Shown here piece after piece: positions 11,211 through 20,927 of a stretch of 64,000 nucleotides of DNA. The notes beneath the pieces are model-generated. The model was not told the DNA's origin. It did not search any database and was given only the letters and a program-made list of their open reading frames with translations. Positions within the stretch are counted from its first letter, which is position 1. Every line of letters starts with the position of its first letter. The stretch is from Methanothermobacter thermautotrophicus (GTDB lineage Archaea; Methanobacteriota; Methanobacteria; Methanobacteriales; Methanothermobacteraceae), in contig NZ_QKOF01000005.1 of assembly GCF_014889545.1 (NCBI RefSeq), positions 1-64,000 on the forward strand, in the 5' to 3' direction. A program made the position numbers and the translations under genes.

Positions 11211-12073
11211 AGATACCTGAAGAAGAATTTCTGGCTCCAGGACACCGCGGATGCGCAGGATGCGGTGCAACGGTTGGAGTCAGACTGGCCCTCAAGGTTC
11301 TTGGAAAGAACACCGTAGCAGTATCATCAACAGGTTGCCTTGAAGTTATCACCACACCCTACCCTGAAACCGCATGGAGGATACCCTGGATACATGTTGC
11401 ATTTGAGAACGCCGCTGCAGTCGCATCAGGCGTTGAGAGTGCTCTGAAGGCAAGGGGCAGGGATGACGTTAACGTTGTGGCCTTTGCAGGTGATGGTGGA
11501 ACAGCGGACATCGGCCTCCAGGCCCTATCAGGTGCAATGGAGAGGGGCCACAACATCATATACATCTGCTACGACAACGAGGCCTACATGAACACTGGTA
11601 TACAGAGGAGTGCCTCAACACCCTACGGTGCCTCAACAACCACATCACCCCATGGGAAGGAGAGCTTCGGTGAGGACAGGCCCAAGAAGAACATGCCCCT
11701 CATAATGGCAGCCCATGGAGTTCCCTACGTCGCCACCGCATCAATATCATATCCCGAGGACTTCATGGAGAAGGTCAGGAAGGCCAGGGACGCCGATGGT
11801 CCAGCCTACATACACCTTCACCAGCCATGCACAACAGGATGGGGTTTCGATCCCTCAAAGACAGTGGAACTTGGAAGGCTGGCGGTTGAAACAGGCTCCT
11901 GGATACTCTATGAGATAGAGGATGGTGATTTCAGGGTCACCTACAGGCCAGTGCAGAGGAAACCCGTTGAGGAATACCTCAACGCACAGAAAAGGTTCAG
12001 GCACCTTACAGATGAACAGAAGGCCAGGATCCAGGAATACGTTGATAGCGTATGTGAGGAACTCAGGATATAG
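11207..12073 (+). CDS. porB: Pyruvate synthase beta subunit (TPP-binding)
   Basis: The 288-residue beta subunit binds thiamine pyrophosphate through GDGG at residues 95-98 and N124 ([10 protein letters not shown]). Four cysteines expected to hold the proximal [4Fe-4S] cluster are present: C16, C19, C44 and C208. The start codon overlaps the porA stop by four bases, implying translational coupling. Length and motifs are complete. Confidence 0.96.
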   Translation: MKIPEEEFLAPGHRGCAGCGATVGVRLALKVLGKNTVAVSSTGCLEVITTPYPETAWRIPWIHVAFENAAAVASGVESALKARGRDDVNVVAFAGDGGTADIGLQALSGAMERGHNIIYICYDNEAYMNTGIQRSASTPYGASTTTSPHGKESFGEDRPKKNMPLIMAAHGVPYVATASISYPEDFMEKVRKARDADGPAYIHLHQPCTTGWGFDPSKTVELGRLAVETGSWILYEIEDGDFRVTYRPVQRKPVEEYLNAQKRFRHLTDEQKARIQEYVDSVCEELRI

Positions 12074-12079
12074 CGGGGG

Positions 12080-12583
12080 ATGGAATTGCAGAAGATCGTT
12101 ATCCAGCCGGAACTCTGTGATGGCTGCAGGGACTGTGAAGAGGCCTGTGAAAAACTTTACGGTGCCTCCCGCATAATGATAAGGGAACTCGACGACGTCT
12201 ACTACCCCATAATATGCCAGCAGTGCGAGGACGCCCCCTGCAGGACTGTATGTCCCACCGATGCCATTGATGATGAGGTTGACCCCGAGAGGTGCATCGG
12301 CTGCGGCCTCTGCATGGTGGTGTGCCCCTTCGGCGCCGTCGTCATGGAGGACCGGAAGGCCCAGAAGTGCAGCCAGTGCCCGGACCTTGATACCCCCGCA
12401 TGCGTGAAGGCGTGCTCAAAGAGGGCTCTCAGCATCATAGACACTGAGAGGCTCAAACTTGAAAGGCAGAAAAAATTCGTATCACGGATGGCTGGTGTCA
12501 GTAAGGGCCGGAAGGGATCAGATATCCTCAGCATCCTCACGGCGAAGGGTAAGGCCCGGCAGAAGCTTGAACAGGAGGACTAG
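12080..12583 (+). CDS. porE: Pyruvate synthase-associated ferredoxin subunit PorE
   Basis: A 167-residue polyferredoxin of the type found next to por genes only in some autotrophic methanogens, where PorE and PorF are thought to feed low-potential electrons into pyruvate synthesis. Several cluster motifs are visible: [37 protein letters not shown] and [16 protein letters not shown], which is the HycB/CooF-like four-cluster pattern. The C-terminal 45 residues are basic. It starts 6 bases after porB and is followed by porF after one base. Confidence 0.92.
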   Translation: MELQKIVIQPELCDGCRDCEEACEKLYGASRIMIRELDDVYYPIICQQCEDAPCRTVCPTDAIDDEVDPERCIGCGLCMVVCPFGAVVMEDRKAQKCSQCPDLDTPACVKACSKRALSIIDTERLKLERQKKFVSRMAGVSKGRKGSDILSILTAKGKARQKLEQED

Positions 12584-12584
12584 A

Positions 12585-13016
12585 ATGAGAGAGCTGGTCT
12601 CAAATCCAGAACTGTGCGATGAGTGCATGAAATGTGAGAGGATATGTCCAAAGAACGCCATCCGGGTTATAGATGGTGTCCCGATTTTCTGCATGCACTG
12701 CGCACCTGAAAGGGCCCCCTGCCTCAATATATGCCCTGAGGATGCCATAGTCGAAGTTGATGGTGCTGTGGTCATCCTGGAGGACAGGTGCATCGGCTGC
12801 GGCCTCTGCAGGGACGCCTGCCCCGTGGGTGCCATAACCCTTAATGAGAGGGGTGTTGCAGTGAAATGTGACCTCTGCATCGACAGGGATAAACCCCTCT
12901 GCGTAATGGTATGCCCCAAGGGAGCCCTCACTGAAAGCTCAGAGGATATGATGGCTGCAAAGAGGGATAAAATAGCCGGGGAGCTCAAACGCCTGAAAAA
13001 TCTGATTAAATATTAA
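12585..13016 (+). CDS. porF: Pyruvate synthase-associated ferredoxin subunit PorF
   Basis: A 143-residue polyferredoxin similar in plan to PorE, with [40 protein letters not shown] and [20 protein letters not shown] 12585 was chosen because AGGAGG at 12573-12578 lies six bases upstream and protein similarity starts there; an open frame reaches further upstream but only overlaps porE. It is the likely electron partner of PorE. The C-terminus is a short basic helix. Confidence 0.92.
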   Translation: MRELVSNPELCDECMKCERICPKNAIRVIDGVPIFCMHCAPERAPCLNICPEDAIVEVDGAVVILEDRCIGCGLCRDACPVGAITLNERGVAVKCDLCIDRDKPLCVMVCPKGALTESSEDMMAAKRDKIAGELKRLKNLIKY

Positions 13017-13038
13017 ACTAATTTTTTATGGTGATTCC

Positions 13039-13881
13039 ATGATAAGCAGGGAGACCATTGAGGAGACTGTGTGCCGCCTTTTCAGGGAGGCTGTTATCAG
13101 GATACCCCCTGATGTTACACTCGCACTTAAAAAGGCCTACCTGCAGGAGGAGGACGAAGTACCCCTCCTCAACCTCAAGGCAATCCTGGATAACATTGAA
13201 CTGGCAGAGAAGATGGAGGTGCCTGTCTGTCAGGACACAGGACTCCCCATAGTCTTTGTGAGGATGGGTGATGTTGAGGTTGAGAACCTCAATGAGGGTA
13301 TAGCTGCAGGTGTTGAGAGGGCCACCCTTGAGGTTCCACTGCGCCCAAACGTTGTTGATCCCCTCACAAGGAAGAACACTGGCACAAACACTGGCCATAT
13401 GATACCACAGATTGACGTTGAAATCACAGACACAGATTATCTTGAAATAACCGTTTTTCCAAAGGGTTTTGGCTCTGAAAACAACAATGCACTCCTTATG
13501 GGACTCCCAGGTGATGGGATTGAGGGTGTTAAGGACTTTGTTGTTAAAACCGTTCTGGCAGCCGGTGGAAAGCCATGCCCCCCTGTAATTGTTGGTGTAG
13601 GTATCGGTGGCTCCTCTGACCTTGCAATGAAACTTGCAAAGAAGGCCCTCCTTGAACGTGTCGGTGAGAGAAACCCTGATAAAAAACTCGCATCACTTGA
13701 GGAGGATATACTCAGTTCAATAAATGAGTCTGGCAGTGGCCCGATGGGTATGGGTGGTAGAACCACAGCCCTTGACGTTAAGATAAAGACTGCCCATACA
13801 CACACTGCAGGGCTCCCAGTGGGTGTCTGCATACAGTGCTGGGCTGCAAGGAGAGCCACCGCAATTCTAAGGGACGTTTGA
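13039..13881 (+). CDS. fumA: Fumarate hydratase, class I, alpha subunit
   Basis: A 280-residue alpha subunit of the two-subunit, oxygen-sensitive [4Fe-4S] fumarase; it converts malate to fumarate in the reductive, incomplete TCA cycle of methanogens. Landmarks are [14 protein letters not shown] near residue 60 (first cluster cysteine), [33 protein letters not shown] and [20 protein letters not shown] at the C-terminus with the remaining cysteines. It follows porF by 22 bases, so carbon flows from pyruvate synthesis into the TCA branch through one transcript. The beta subunit is not in the window. Confidence 0.93.
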   Translation: MISRETIEETVCRLFREAVIRIPPDVTLALKKAYLQEEDEVPLLNLKAILDNIELAEKMEVPVCQDTGLPIVFVRMGDVEVENLNEGIAAGVERATLEVPLRPNVVDPLTRKNTGTNTGHMIPQIDVEITDTDYLEITVFPKGFGSENNNALLMGLPGDGIEGVKDFVVKTVLAAGGKPCPPVIVGVGIGGSSDLAMKLAKKALLERVGERNPDKKLASLEEDILSSINESGSGPMGMGGRTTALDVKIKTAHTHTAGLPVGVCIQCWAARRATAILRDV

Positions 13882-14707
13882 TTATAGGCAAAGGGCGCCG
13901 CCGGGACATGAAAAAACACATCTCATGCAGAGTATGCATTCTGTCCCGTTGATTTTTCTTCTTTCAGAAGATCTCATATCGACATCCATTGGACATTCCA
14001 TGAGACATCTCATGCAATTTTTGCATTTACTTTCATCAAATTTGACCCTTAAAACTGAAAAGTAGGAGGATAGCTTAAGAATAATACTCACAGGACATAT
14101 GTACTTACAGAATGCCCTGTTATCCCTCATCTTAGTCGCAAGAGCAACACCCATAAGATAATAAGCAACATTCCCCCCAATAAAAGCCCAGAACATTACA
14201 TTATCCGGATTTTTGAATGTTTTAATTACAGCGATGGCAATGCATGGCGCAAGGAAAAATAGGGCGTACCTCACTAAACCCAGCCAGCGATGCCTCGAAC
14301 CCCCTCGATCCCCTGTAGGGTAGCATGTCAAGCACCATGGAAGTCCAGCAGGCGTAACCACACCAACCCCTACCAAAAAAGAGAGGTCCAAAGACCTTAG
14401 CAACAAAATAATGTATCACAGCAGACTGAAAGGTTCCAAGAAACAGATAATACCAGAAACCCTCGATCTGCATGTTTTCAGCCATTAAAATTCCAAGATA
14501 CAGGAAAATGTAGCTCCCCACACCCACCTGAACCATCAATCTCCCGTATTCAAATTTCGAGGCCATCAGATAGATTCCGGTAGACACAAGAAATCCGATG
14601 TAGATAAAATTGAAAATATAAAAGAAATTTCCTGTAAATAAGAATAAGATTGCTGCAGATAATGCAAATACAGTGAAAATAAAGGTAGAGATAAGGTTTT
14701 TATTCAT
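13882..14707 (-). pseudogene. 4Fe-4S membrane protein (NapH-like), frameshifted
   Basis: Two overlapping frames together give one polytopic protein: four to five hydrophobic helices from ATG 14707, FFGRGWCGYACWTSMVLDML, then in the other frame RHRWLGLVRYALFF, two more helices, CKYICP and two C-terminal clusters ([24 protein letters not shown]). This is the plan of NapH/CcoG-like membrane ferredoxins that pass electrons through the membrane. The frames join perfectly if one base is removed from the run of five Cs (plus strand) at 14300-14304, giving RGSRGSRHRWLG. So either a recent single-base insertion or a sequence error. It lies 4 bases after phoU, yet is convergent with fumarase. Neither half would be functional alone. 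Confidence 0.8.
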
Positions 14708-14711
14708 GGCT

Positions 14712-15371
14712 TCAGGGCTTCTCACAGGTTATCATGAATATCGTCCTATCAGCGATGCTGACAGCCCTGTCACCGACCCTCTCAAGGAATCTTGCTATGA
14801 AGAGGAGGTTGACCAGGTATGAGATTGACTCCTTGTCCTCAAACATGCTTCTTGTTACATGTTCAAGGGTCTGGTCGAAGAGGTCATCAACCTTATCATC
14901 GTCATGCCTTAGCTCCCTTGCCATCTCCATGTTCTGATCAAGAAAGGCATAGATCCCCTTTGAGAGCATCATCTGCACGAAGTCAGACATGTGTTTTAAG
15001 TCCTCAAGGGGCTTTCTTGGGATTTCCTCATCCTTTAGTTTCTCTGCTGCCTCAGCTATGTTGGCTGCAAGATAGCCTATCCTTTTCAGGTGACTTCCGA
15101 CCTTAATGCAGGCCTCTATGAATCGGAGGTCTCCTGCAACGGGTTGTTCGGCTGCTATTAAACTTATAGCCTTCCTCTCAAGGTTGAAGACCATGTCATC
15201 TATTGTCCTGCTGTTTTTTATTACCTTCTCCTTCTTTTCATCATCGTACTCCATCAGGAGGTCAACTGCGAGTTTATGTGTTTTAAGGGTTTTCTGTGAA
15301 ACCTCCTCCATATCCTTCCTCAGGTCCTTAAGCCTCTTGCGGAACAGTATCCGCGGATACTTCTTTTCCAT
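14712..15371 (-). CDS. phoU: PhoU family phosphate-uptake regulator (first copy)
   Basis: A 219-residue PhoU protein of two three-helix-bundle repeats. Signature stretches are RTIDDMVFNLERKAISLIAAEQPVAGDLRFIEACIKVGSH (given in part: QPVAGDLR near residue 75) and ERVGDRAVSIADRTIF near the C-terminus, the E(R)(V/I)GDRA motif that binds metal clusters. I chose ATG 15371 because AGGAGGA stands about six bases before it; upstream in-frame codons overlap the next gene. It is the last gene of the pst cluster and restrains PstSCAB transport when phosphate is ample in better-studied organisms. Confidence 0.9.
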   Translation of the reverse strand: MEKKYPRILFRKRLKDLRKDMEEVSQKTLKTHKLAVDLLMEYDDEKKEKVIKNSRTIDDMVFNLERKAISLIAAEQPVAGDLRFIEACIKVGSHLKRIGYLAANIAEAAEKLKDEEIPRKPLEDLKHMSDFVQMMLSKGIYAFLDQNMEMARELRHDDDKVDDLFDQTLEHVTRSMFEDKESISYLVNLLFIARFLERVGDRAVSIADRTIFMITCEKP

Positions 15372-15393
15372 TAAAAGTCCTCCTGGATTTATA

Positions 15394-15831
15394 CTATCTG
15401 GATTTATAATCCTCAATCAAACTTTCAATTGCCTCATCAGTGGGAACCCTTATCCTGTACATTTCAAGGAGCTCCTCACGGGATGATCTGTCAAGGAACA
15501 TCTCATTTATTATAATCTCTGCATCGATGGGTATTGAAAGTTTTGATTCATCATTGAGTTCAATTAGAGTTTCGAAGAGGTCCAGATCTGTCTCATAAAC
15601 CTCTATCACTGAATCATGGTTTATCTCTATCCTCTCCATGGCCTTATGGCTGTGGGTCTCCTTGAGGGTGTTGAGATCAATGTGCCAGACCCCCACAATC
15701 TTATCCTCCATTACAAAGATTATTGCCTCATTCTCATTGTCCAGGATCCTTATATATGAAAATTCGGGCATTGAGGCCCTCTTAAGGACGCTGTAGTCCA
15801 TCTTCCTGGGGTTATCGAAGGGTAGCCACAT
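15394..15831 (-). CDS. Hypothetical protein between two phoU genes
   Basis: A 145-residue acidic protein I cannot assign. Residues 1-65 are strand-rich (FSYIRILDNENEAIIFVMED, KIVGVWHIDLNTL) and may form a small beta domain; the second half is helical and strongly acidic. No cysteines, no membrane segment. ATG 15831 is preceded by GGAGGGA at good spacing. It sits between two phoU genes in the same orientation with gaps of 22 and 13 bases, so it is almost certainly part of the phosphate operon and perhaps binds a PhoU protein. Confidence 0.75.
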   Translation of the reverse strand: MWLPFDNPRKMDYSVLKRASMPEFSYIRILDNENEAIIFVMEDKIVGVWHIDLNTLKETHSHKAMERIEINHDSVIEVYETDLDLFETLIELNDESKLSIPIDAEIIINEMFLDRSSREELLEMYRIRVPTDEAIESLIEDYKSR

Positions 15832-15844
15832 TGAATCCCTCCAA

Positions 15845-16498
15845 CTACTTCATGAGTACACTGTAGAAGACCTTATGGTGGATAACCCTCTTACCCACTA
15901 TGAGGTAGGCTATCCTGTCATCCATCCCCATAACATGGTGGCCCATGCTGAGCAGATTCCTTGCGACCAGCATAAGATTACCTGACTCTGATAGGTCCCT
16001 GTTTGCATCCTGAAGCTGGTTGTATAGATCCTGGAGCTGGATGTAATTCCTTGTTGACCTTTTAAGTAGCTGGATGTCACGGTTCATGAGGGCGCCGAGT
16101 GCATCATTTATCATGTCCTGAACCGTCTGGGACATGAACTCTATGTGTGGAGGTGTCCTGTCCCTTCCATCAATGGCGTACCTTGCAATGTAAGCGAGGA
16201 GTATGTTTATCCTCTCAAGTTCAATTGCACTTCTCATTATACTGGATGCCAGCCTCAGGTCCTTTGCAACGGGTTGATGAAGGCCAAGGATCTTGAGGCA
16301 TTCGTCCTCTATCCTGTAGCTCTTCTCGTTAACCGAGGCAGTTGTCTCTATCAACTCCCTTGCAGTCTCCTCATCCCCCTCGATGTAACTGGATACAGCT
16401 CTTCCCACCCTTTCAGAGGTTTCATTACCATACTTGACGGTTTCATCCAGGACATTTGAAAGCCTGTTTTCAAGGAGAGCGCCGATCAACTTCCACAC
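15845..16498 (-). CDS. phoU: PhoU family phosphate-uptake regulator (second copy)
   Basis: A 217-residue PhoU-fold protein diverged from the first copy. QPVAKDLRLASSIMRSAIELERI in the middle (shown by QPVAKDLR near residue 77) is the PhoU signature; the C-terminal motif is degenerate (GHHVMGMDDRIAYL), so metal binding at that site may be changed. The start is uncertain: GTG 16498 follows the pstB stop by two bases; TTG 16489 has AAGGTG six bases before it. It lies directly downstream of pstB. Having two PhoU paralogues in one operon suggests a heteromeric or two-input regulator. Confidence 0.85.
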   Translation of the reverse strand: MWKLIGALLENRLSNVLDETVKYGNETSERVGRAVSSYIEGDEETARELIETTASVNEKSYRIEDECLKILGLHQPVAKDLRLASSIMRSAIELERINILLAYIARYAIDGRDRTPPHIEFMSQTVQDMINDALGALMNRDIQLLKRSTRNYIQLQDLYNQLQDANRDLSESGNLMLVARNLLSMGHHVMGMDDRIAYLIVGKRVIHHKVFYSVLMK

Positions 16499-16500
16499 CT

Positions 16501-17253
16501 TTATCCAAATCTTCCTGTAATGTAGTCCTCAGTCCTTTTATCCCTTGGCTCTATGAAAATCTGCTCTGTGAGACCGCTTTCAACTATCTCGCCATGCAGG
16601 AAGAAGGCTGTGTACTTTGAGACCCTGGTGGCCTGCTGCATGTTGTGTGTAACTATAATTATGGTGTATTCATTCTTGAGCCTGTGGATGAGGTCCTCGA
16701 TCTTGGTTGTTGATATTGGGTCAAGGGCTGAGCATGGCTCATCCATGAGTATAACCTCAGGTTCTATGGCTATGGTCCTTGCTATGCATAACCTCTGCTG
16801 CTGTCCCCCTGAGAGTCCGAGGGCGGATTTATCAAGTTTGTCCTTGACCTCATCCCAGAGGGCTGCTGCCTTGAGACTTTCCTCGACACGTTCCTCTATG
16901 AAGTCCCTGTCATCGTATCCATGGACCCTGAGGCCATAGGCAACATTTTCAAATATGGACTTTGGGAAAGGGTTGGGTTTCTGGAAGACCATGCCAACCT
17001 TCTTTCTGAGCTCCACCACATCCATATCTGGGTCATAGATGTCCTTACCATCAAGGTAGACGTGGCCCTCATGTCTGAAGCCGCTTATCACATCATTCAT
17101 CCTGTTAAGGGTTCTGATGAATGTTGATTTACCGCACCCTGATGGCCCTATAAGGGCTGTGACCGTGTTCTTGGGTATCTTGAGGTTTATATCCTTGAGG
17201 ATGTGTGCCTCGTCAAAGTAAACGTTCAGGTCCTCAACTTCGATTCTGTACAT
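16501..17253 (-). CDS. pstB: Phosphate ABC transporter ATP-binding protein
   Basis: A 250-residue ABC ATPase. Walker A reads GPSGCGKS, the Q-loop is [20 protein letters not shown] (a PstB hallmark), the signature is [16 protein letters not shown] and Walker B is [17 protein letters not shown] 17253 is chosen because AGGTGAT stands just upstream; a GTG three codons earlier is in frame. It follows pstA after nine bases and powers phosphate import through PstCA. Confidence 0.96.
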   Translation of the reverse strand: MYRIEVEDLNVYFDEAHILKDINLKIPKNTVTALIGPSGCGKSTFIRTLNRMNDVISGFRHEGHVYLDGKDIYDPDMDVVELRKKVGMVFQKPNPFPKSIFENVAYGLRVHGYDDRDFIEERVEESLKAAALWDEVKDKLDKSALGLSGGQQQRLCIARTIAIEPEVILMDEPCSALDPISTTKIEDLIHRLKNEYTIIIVTHNMQQATRVSKYTAFFLHGEIVESGLTEQIFIEPRDKRTEDYITGRFG

Positions 17254-17262
17254 GCTGATCAC

Positions 17263-18114
17263 CTATCTTCCCATCATCTTCCTTCTGTATCTATCAACAA
17301 GGGTGTTTGTTAGAACTGTGATTAAAAGGACGATTATCACAAGGACAGCTGCTGTACCGTAGGCGTTCTTCAGTGAAAGACCCTCCGTTGCCAGCACATA
17401 GAGGTGCAGTGGAAGGGGCCTTCCAGGGTCGAAGATGGATACTGGCATTGAAAGTGCTGACCCCACAACGAACATGACCGCAGCCGCCTCTGATATGGCC
17501 CTGGCCATCCCCAGTATAACACCTGTGGTTATACCTGGAATTGCTGCAGGGATTACCACCCTGTAGATGGTCTCCCACTTCGTGGCTCCGAGAGCCAGGC
17601 TCCCCTCTCTGTAGGATTGCGGAACTGTCTCAACTGAAACCTGGGCAACCTGGAATATGGTTGGTAGGGCCATTAGTGCCAGTACCAGCCCCCCGGATAG
17701 GATTGACCAGCCCAGGCCCAGGAAAACCACGAAGAATGACAAACCGAAAAGCCCAAATACTATTGAGGGTATGGAGGCCAGGGTTTCCGCTCCAAACTTT
17801 ATCAGCCTCACGATGCGTTCCTCTGTGGCGTATTCTGTCATGTAAACCGCTGCCCCGACTCCCAGAGGTGTTGCTATTATACCCGCGATTAGGGTGACGT
17901 AGAGGCTGGATACTATCATGGGGGCTATTCCCCCGGCCCTTCCAGAGTCAACGGGTTCTGAAAGCAAGAATTCCAGGTTCACTGCGGGCAGTCCCTTCAG
18001 GAGTATGTAGCCGATTATGATGAGGAGTATCAGCACTGTTACTATTCCTGATGCCCAGAATATTCCCGTCATTATCTTCTGGCTTGTCTTGGGTGATATT
18101 ATTTTGAAGGACAT
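17263..18114 (-). CDS. pstA: Phosphate ABC transporter permease PstA
   Basis: A 283-residue permease with about six hydrophobic helices. The EAA loop that contacts PstB is visible as [20 protein letters not shown], and [21 protein letters not shown] is typical of PstA. ATG 18114 follows GGAGGC. It lies between pstC and pstB in the standard order. Confidence 0.95.
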   Translation of the reverse strand: MSFKIISPKTSQKIMTGIFWASGIVTVLILLIIIGYILLKGLPAVNLEFLLSEPVDSGRAGGIAPMIVSSLYVTLIAGIIATPLGVGAAVYMTEYATEERIVRLIKFGAETLASIPSIVFGLFGLSFFVVFLGLGWSILSGGLVLALMALPTIFQVAQVSVETVPQSYREGSLALGATKWETIYRVVIPAAIPGITTGVILGMARAISEAAAVMFVVGSALSMPVSIFDPGRPLPLHLYVLATEGLSLKNAYGTAAVLVIIVLLITVLTNTLVDRYRRKMMGR

Positions 18115-18125
18115 TTATAAGCCTC

Positions 18126-19001
18126 CTAGAGATATCCTCCACCTATAACTATCTTCTTCCTGTAGTGGAAGTAGTTGGCAACCACCAGCAGGACCATTAT
18201 GACAAAAAACAGGATGATGGCGGTCCCGAAGAGTGCGCTGTAGTGTAGCCCGGTGGCATAGCCCATCTCCAGTGCTATGTTGGATGTCAGGGCCCTCACA
18301 GGGTCCAGTATGGATGATGGTATCTGGGTGACGTTACCGGCCACCATGATAACCGCGAGGGTCTCGCCGATTGCACGACCCATTCCAAGGATTATTGATG
18401 TGATTATGCCTGGCAGTGCCGCCGGGAATATAACCCTCCTTATGGTCTGCCAATGGGTGGCCCCAAGTGCAAGGGATGCCTCCTTGTACTCCAGTGGGAC
18501 TGATCTTATGGCATCCTCTGACACACTGATTATGGTTGGCATTATCATGACCGTGAGTATGAGTGATGCTGTTAGAAGCCCGAAACCGGTACCTCCAAGG
18601 CTGGCCCTTATGAAGGGTACCAGGATGATCAGCCCGAAGAAACCGTATACCACTGAGGGTATTGCTGCAAGGGTCTCTATTACAGGTTTGAGTATCTTCC
18701 GCATTATCTCAGGCGCCACCTCAGCCATGAATATTGCGCATAGAATTGAAAGTGGGACGGCTATGGCCAGGGACAGAAAGGTTATATAGAGTGAACCTAC
18801 GATCATGGTGAAGACACCGTACTTACCATCTGATGGTGCCCAGTCCATCCCAAATATGAAGTTTGTGACCCCATAATCCTGGAATATGGGGAATCCCTCC
18901 CTGAATATGAAGATGATTATGAGAAGGATGGCGATTATTGAGAATATTGCGGTTATGAAAAGACCCTTCTCAATGAGTTTTTCCCTTGTCTTGCTGATCA
19001 T
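18126..19001 (-). CDS. pstC: Phosphate ABC transporter permease PstC
   Basis: A 291-residue permease partner of PstA with about six helices. The cytoplasmic coupling loop reads [20 protein letters not shown], and [17 protein letters not shown] matches the family. A near-perfect GGAGGT ribosome site precedes ATG 19001. The gene follows pstS by ten bases, making pstSCAB-phoU-X-phoU one transcription unit. Confidence 0.95.
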   Translation of the reverse strand: MISKTREKLIEKGLFITAIFSIIAILLIIIFIFREGFPIFQDYGVTNFIFGMDWAPSDGKYGVFTMIVGSLYITFLSLAIAVPLSILCAIFMAEVAPEIMRKILKPVIETLAAIPSVVYGFFGLIILVPFIRASLGGTGFGLLTASLILTVMIMPTIISVSEDAIRSVPLEYKEASLALGATHWQTIRRVIFPAALPGIITSIILGMGRAIGETLAVIMVAGNVTQIPSSILDPVRALTSNIALEMGYATGLHYSALFGTAIILFFVIMVLLVVANYFHYRKKIVIGGGYL

Positions 19002-19011
19002 GCTTTACCTC

Positions 19012-19839
19012 CTATGTATCATCCGAGACATTTGCTATTGCCGGTACAACCTTCTGGCTCCTTACGATTGCCTGCCCTTCAGGTGAGAACACCCACTTTA
19101 TAAAGTCCTTTACAGCTCCCCTTGGTTCACCCTTTGTGAGGAATTCGAATGGGACCACCAGGGGGTAGGATCCGTCTGCTATTGTGGTCTCTGATGGTGT
19201 GATTCCGTTCACCTCGAGTGCCTTCACATCGGAACTCATATGGGCCATTGAAACGAATCCAACTGCATATGGGTCGCTCTTTATGGCCTGTTTAACTGAT
19301 TCTGTGGAGCCCTGTACGATTGCATCGGACCTTATCTTCTCGTCCTTCATGACAAGTGATTTGAATGAGCTTCTGGTCCCTGATCCCTCCTCACGGACTA
19401 TAACATGTATCTCTGCATCAGGGCCTCCGACTTCCTTCCAGTTCCTTATCCTTCCGCTGAAGATACCCCTCAGCTGATCAACTGTGAGGTCATTGACGGG
19501 GTTCTGGTGGTTAACAGCTATCACTATACCATCCTTACCTATCACATACTCATGAAGGCCGTCCCTTTCATCAGGTTTCAGGGCCTTTGAGCTGGTCCCT
19601 ATATCGACTATTCCCTGCTGGACCGTCCTTATACCCATCCCGGAACCGCCGCCCTGGACGTTTATCTTAACATTGGGGTGCATCTTCATGTATTCAGCTG
19701 CAAGTTCCTCTGCAACTGGCTGAACAGAGGTGGAACCTGCTATTTCGATTCTCTCATACTCTGCCCCGGGTCTTATCATGAGGTATGCCAGTGCAATGAT
19801 AATGATTATTATGAGAATGTTCCTCGGCTTCAGATCCAT
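19012..19839 (-). CDS. pstS: Phosphate-binding protein PstS (first copy, operon-linked)
   Basis: A 275-residue periplasmic-type binding protein anchored by an N-terminal hydrophobic helix ([15 protein letters not shown]). Phosphate-binding elements are [15 protein letters not shown] near residue 36, [14 protein letters not shown] and [11 protein letters not shown]. There is no lipobox cysteine, so the uncleaved helix probably serves as the membrane anchor. ATG 19839 was chosen since AAGGTG lies upstream at proper distance; ATG 19845 and GTG 19848 are alternatives. It is closely related to the second pstS upstream; the two differ chiefly in the anchor and many surface residues. Confidence 0.95.
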   Translation of the reverse strand: MDLKPRNILIIIIIIALAYLMIRPGAEYERIEIAGSTSVQPVAEELAAEYMKMHPNVKINVQGGGSGMGIRTVQQGIVDIGTSSKALKPDERDGLHEYVIGKDGIVIAVNHQNPVNDLTVDQLRGIFSGRIRNWKEVGGPDAEIHVIVREEGSGTRSSFKSLVMKDEKIRSDAIVQGSTESVKQAIKSDPYAVGFVSMAHMSSDVKALEVNGITPSETTIADGSYPLVVPFEFLTKGEPRGAVKDFIKWVFSPEGQAIVRSQKVVPAIANVSDDT

Positions 19840-19883
19840 GTCCATCACCTTCAGTTATTGATTTCACCTATTGGTTAATAAAG

Positions 19884-19899
19884 TTCACTTGAAAGTGAC
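19884..19899. promoter_or_regulatory. Dyad at the pstS(1)-operon leader, candidate operator
   Basis: A 14-base perfect dyad, TCACTT-GA-AAGTGA, occupies 19885-19898 in the 83-base gap between the two pstS genes. With flanking bases it reads TTCAC-N6-GTGAC. A similar TTCAC-N5-GTGAA stands upstream of the other pstS at 20855-20869. No protein is shown to bind; the HTH-PhoU protein at 22.1-23.1 kb is a candidate. Confidence 0.35.
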
Positions 19900-19902
19900 G
19901 GA

Positions 19903-19932
19903 AAGAAAAAATTTTGTGGTTTTGAAAACCAC
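19903..19932 (-). terminator. Hairpin and T tract after pstS (second copy)
   Basis: GTGGTTTT-G-AAAACCAC at 19916-19932 is a 17-base perfect inverted repeat touching the stop codon of the upstream pstS. Read on the minus strand it is followed by AAAATTTTTTC. Such a hairpin plus T run would separate the second pstS transcript from the pstSCAB operon, or attenuate read-through into it. Confidence 0.6.
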
Positions 19933-20747
19933 TAGGCCTTTGCTGGTACAACCTTTTCTGACTTGACTATTGCCTGTCCCTCTGGACTTAGGACCCAGTC
20001 AATGAAGTCCTTAACTGCACCCTTTGCGCTGCCCTTTACAAGGAAAAGGAATGGCCTCTGTATCTTGTAGGATCCGTCTGCGACTGTCTGCTCTGATGGT
20101 GCGACACCATCGATTTTAAGTGCCTTGACTGTTTCATCGAGGTTTGCAAGTGATATGAACCCTATTGCGTTTGGATCCTGTTTAACTGCCTGTTTAACTG
20201 CCTCTGTTGAACTTTCAACTATGGCGTCCTTCTTTATCTTGGTCTCTTTACCCATCACTATTTCCTCAAAGGCCTTCCTGGTTCCTGAGCCGTCTTCACG
20301 TGTTACCACTGTTATCTTTGCATCGGGGCCTCCGACCTCTTTCCAGTTGGTTATCTTCCCGCTGAAGATATCCTTCACCTGGTCCTTTGTGAGGTCTGAG
20401 ACTGTGTTCTTGCTGTTTACGATTATGGCGATTCCATCCTTACCTATAAGGTATTCTGTGAGGCCCTTCTTCTCGTCGGGCTTGAGTTCCTTTGAACTTG
20501 TTCCGATGTCTGCTGTGCCGTCAGCGGCACTCTTGATACCGACACTGGATCCGCCGCCCTGGACGTTTATCTTAACATTGGGGTGTTTCTTCATGTACTC
20601 AGCTGCAAGTTTCTCTGCAACTGGCTGGACAGAGGTCGAACCAACAATGTCTATCTTCTGCTGCTGTCCGCCACCTCCAAGTGCCAGGACTGCGCCTGCA
20701 ATAATTACAATTGCTACCACTATTCCTATGATCAGTTTGGTGTCCAT
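19932..20747 (-). CDS. pstS: Phosphate-binding protein PstS (second copy)
   Basis: A 271-residue paralogue of the operon-linked PstS. N-terminal anchor helix [20 protein letters not shown] is followed by the phosphate-binding loop [34 protein letters not shown] and [16 protein letters not shown] 20747 follows GAGGTGAT. It has its own promoter and a hairpin terminator, so it may be made in excess over the transporter core, or respond differently to phosphate. Confidence 0.95.
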   Translation of the reverse strand: MDTKLIIGIVVAIVIIAGAVLALGGGGQQQKIDIVGSTSVQPVAEKLAAEYMKKHPNVKINVQGGGSSVGIKSAADGTADIGTSSKELKPDEKKGLTEYLIGKDGIAIIVNSKNTVSDLTKDQVKDIFSGKITNWKEVGGPDAKITVVTREDGSGTRKAFEEIVMGKETKIKKDAIVESSTEAVKQAVKQDPNAIGFISLANLDETVKALKIDGVAPSEQTVADGSYKIQRPFLFLVKGSAKGAVKDFIDWVLSPEGQAIVKSEKVVPAKA

Positions 20748-20780
20748 TTTATCACCTCAACCTTTACCTTATCCTAGAAC

Positions 20781-20790
20781 TATTTAAAAT
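20781..20790 (-). promoter_or_regulatory. TATA box of pstS (second copy)
   Basis: Read on the minus strand, ATTTTAAATA lies about 35 bases before the start codon at 20747, placing transcription start near 20758, just upstream of the GGTGAT ribosome site. Confidence 0.5.
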
Positions 20791-20853
20791 TTACTATTTT
20801 TGTGTACTTAATTACCTATTTTGTGAACTAAACCCAATGTGCAGAGGAATTTA

Positions 20854-20870
20854 ATTCACAATAAGTGAAT
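20854..20870. promoter_or_regulatory. Dyad between pstS(2) and the citrate-synthase-like gene
   Basis: ATTCAC-N5-GTGAAT is a 6+6 inverted repeat midway between the two divergent promoters. It resembles the dyad at 19884-19899 in its TTCAC/GTGA half sites, but the spacer differs by one base. Confidence 0.35.
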
Positions 20871-20894
20871 AGAGATACACTAAATGCATTAAAA

Positions 20895-20902
20895 TTTAAA
20901 TA
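20895..20902 (+). promoter_or_regulatory. TATA box of the citrate-synthase-like gene
   Basis: TTTAAATA centred 26-30 bases before the candidate start codons at 20925 and 20928 predicts transcription start at or just before the ATG, so the mRNA may be leaderless or have only a few untranslated bases. Confidence 0.45.
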
Positions 20903-20927
20903 CATGAAGATCAGATGGAGTGATATG

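Noticed and set aside
13882-14707. Programmed frameshift or selenocysteine/pyrrolysine readthrough
   Set aside because: The break is a frame change, not an in-frame stop, and no slippery heptamer with downstream structure was recognised; a one-base homopolymer change explains it more simply.
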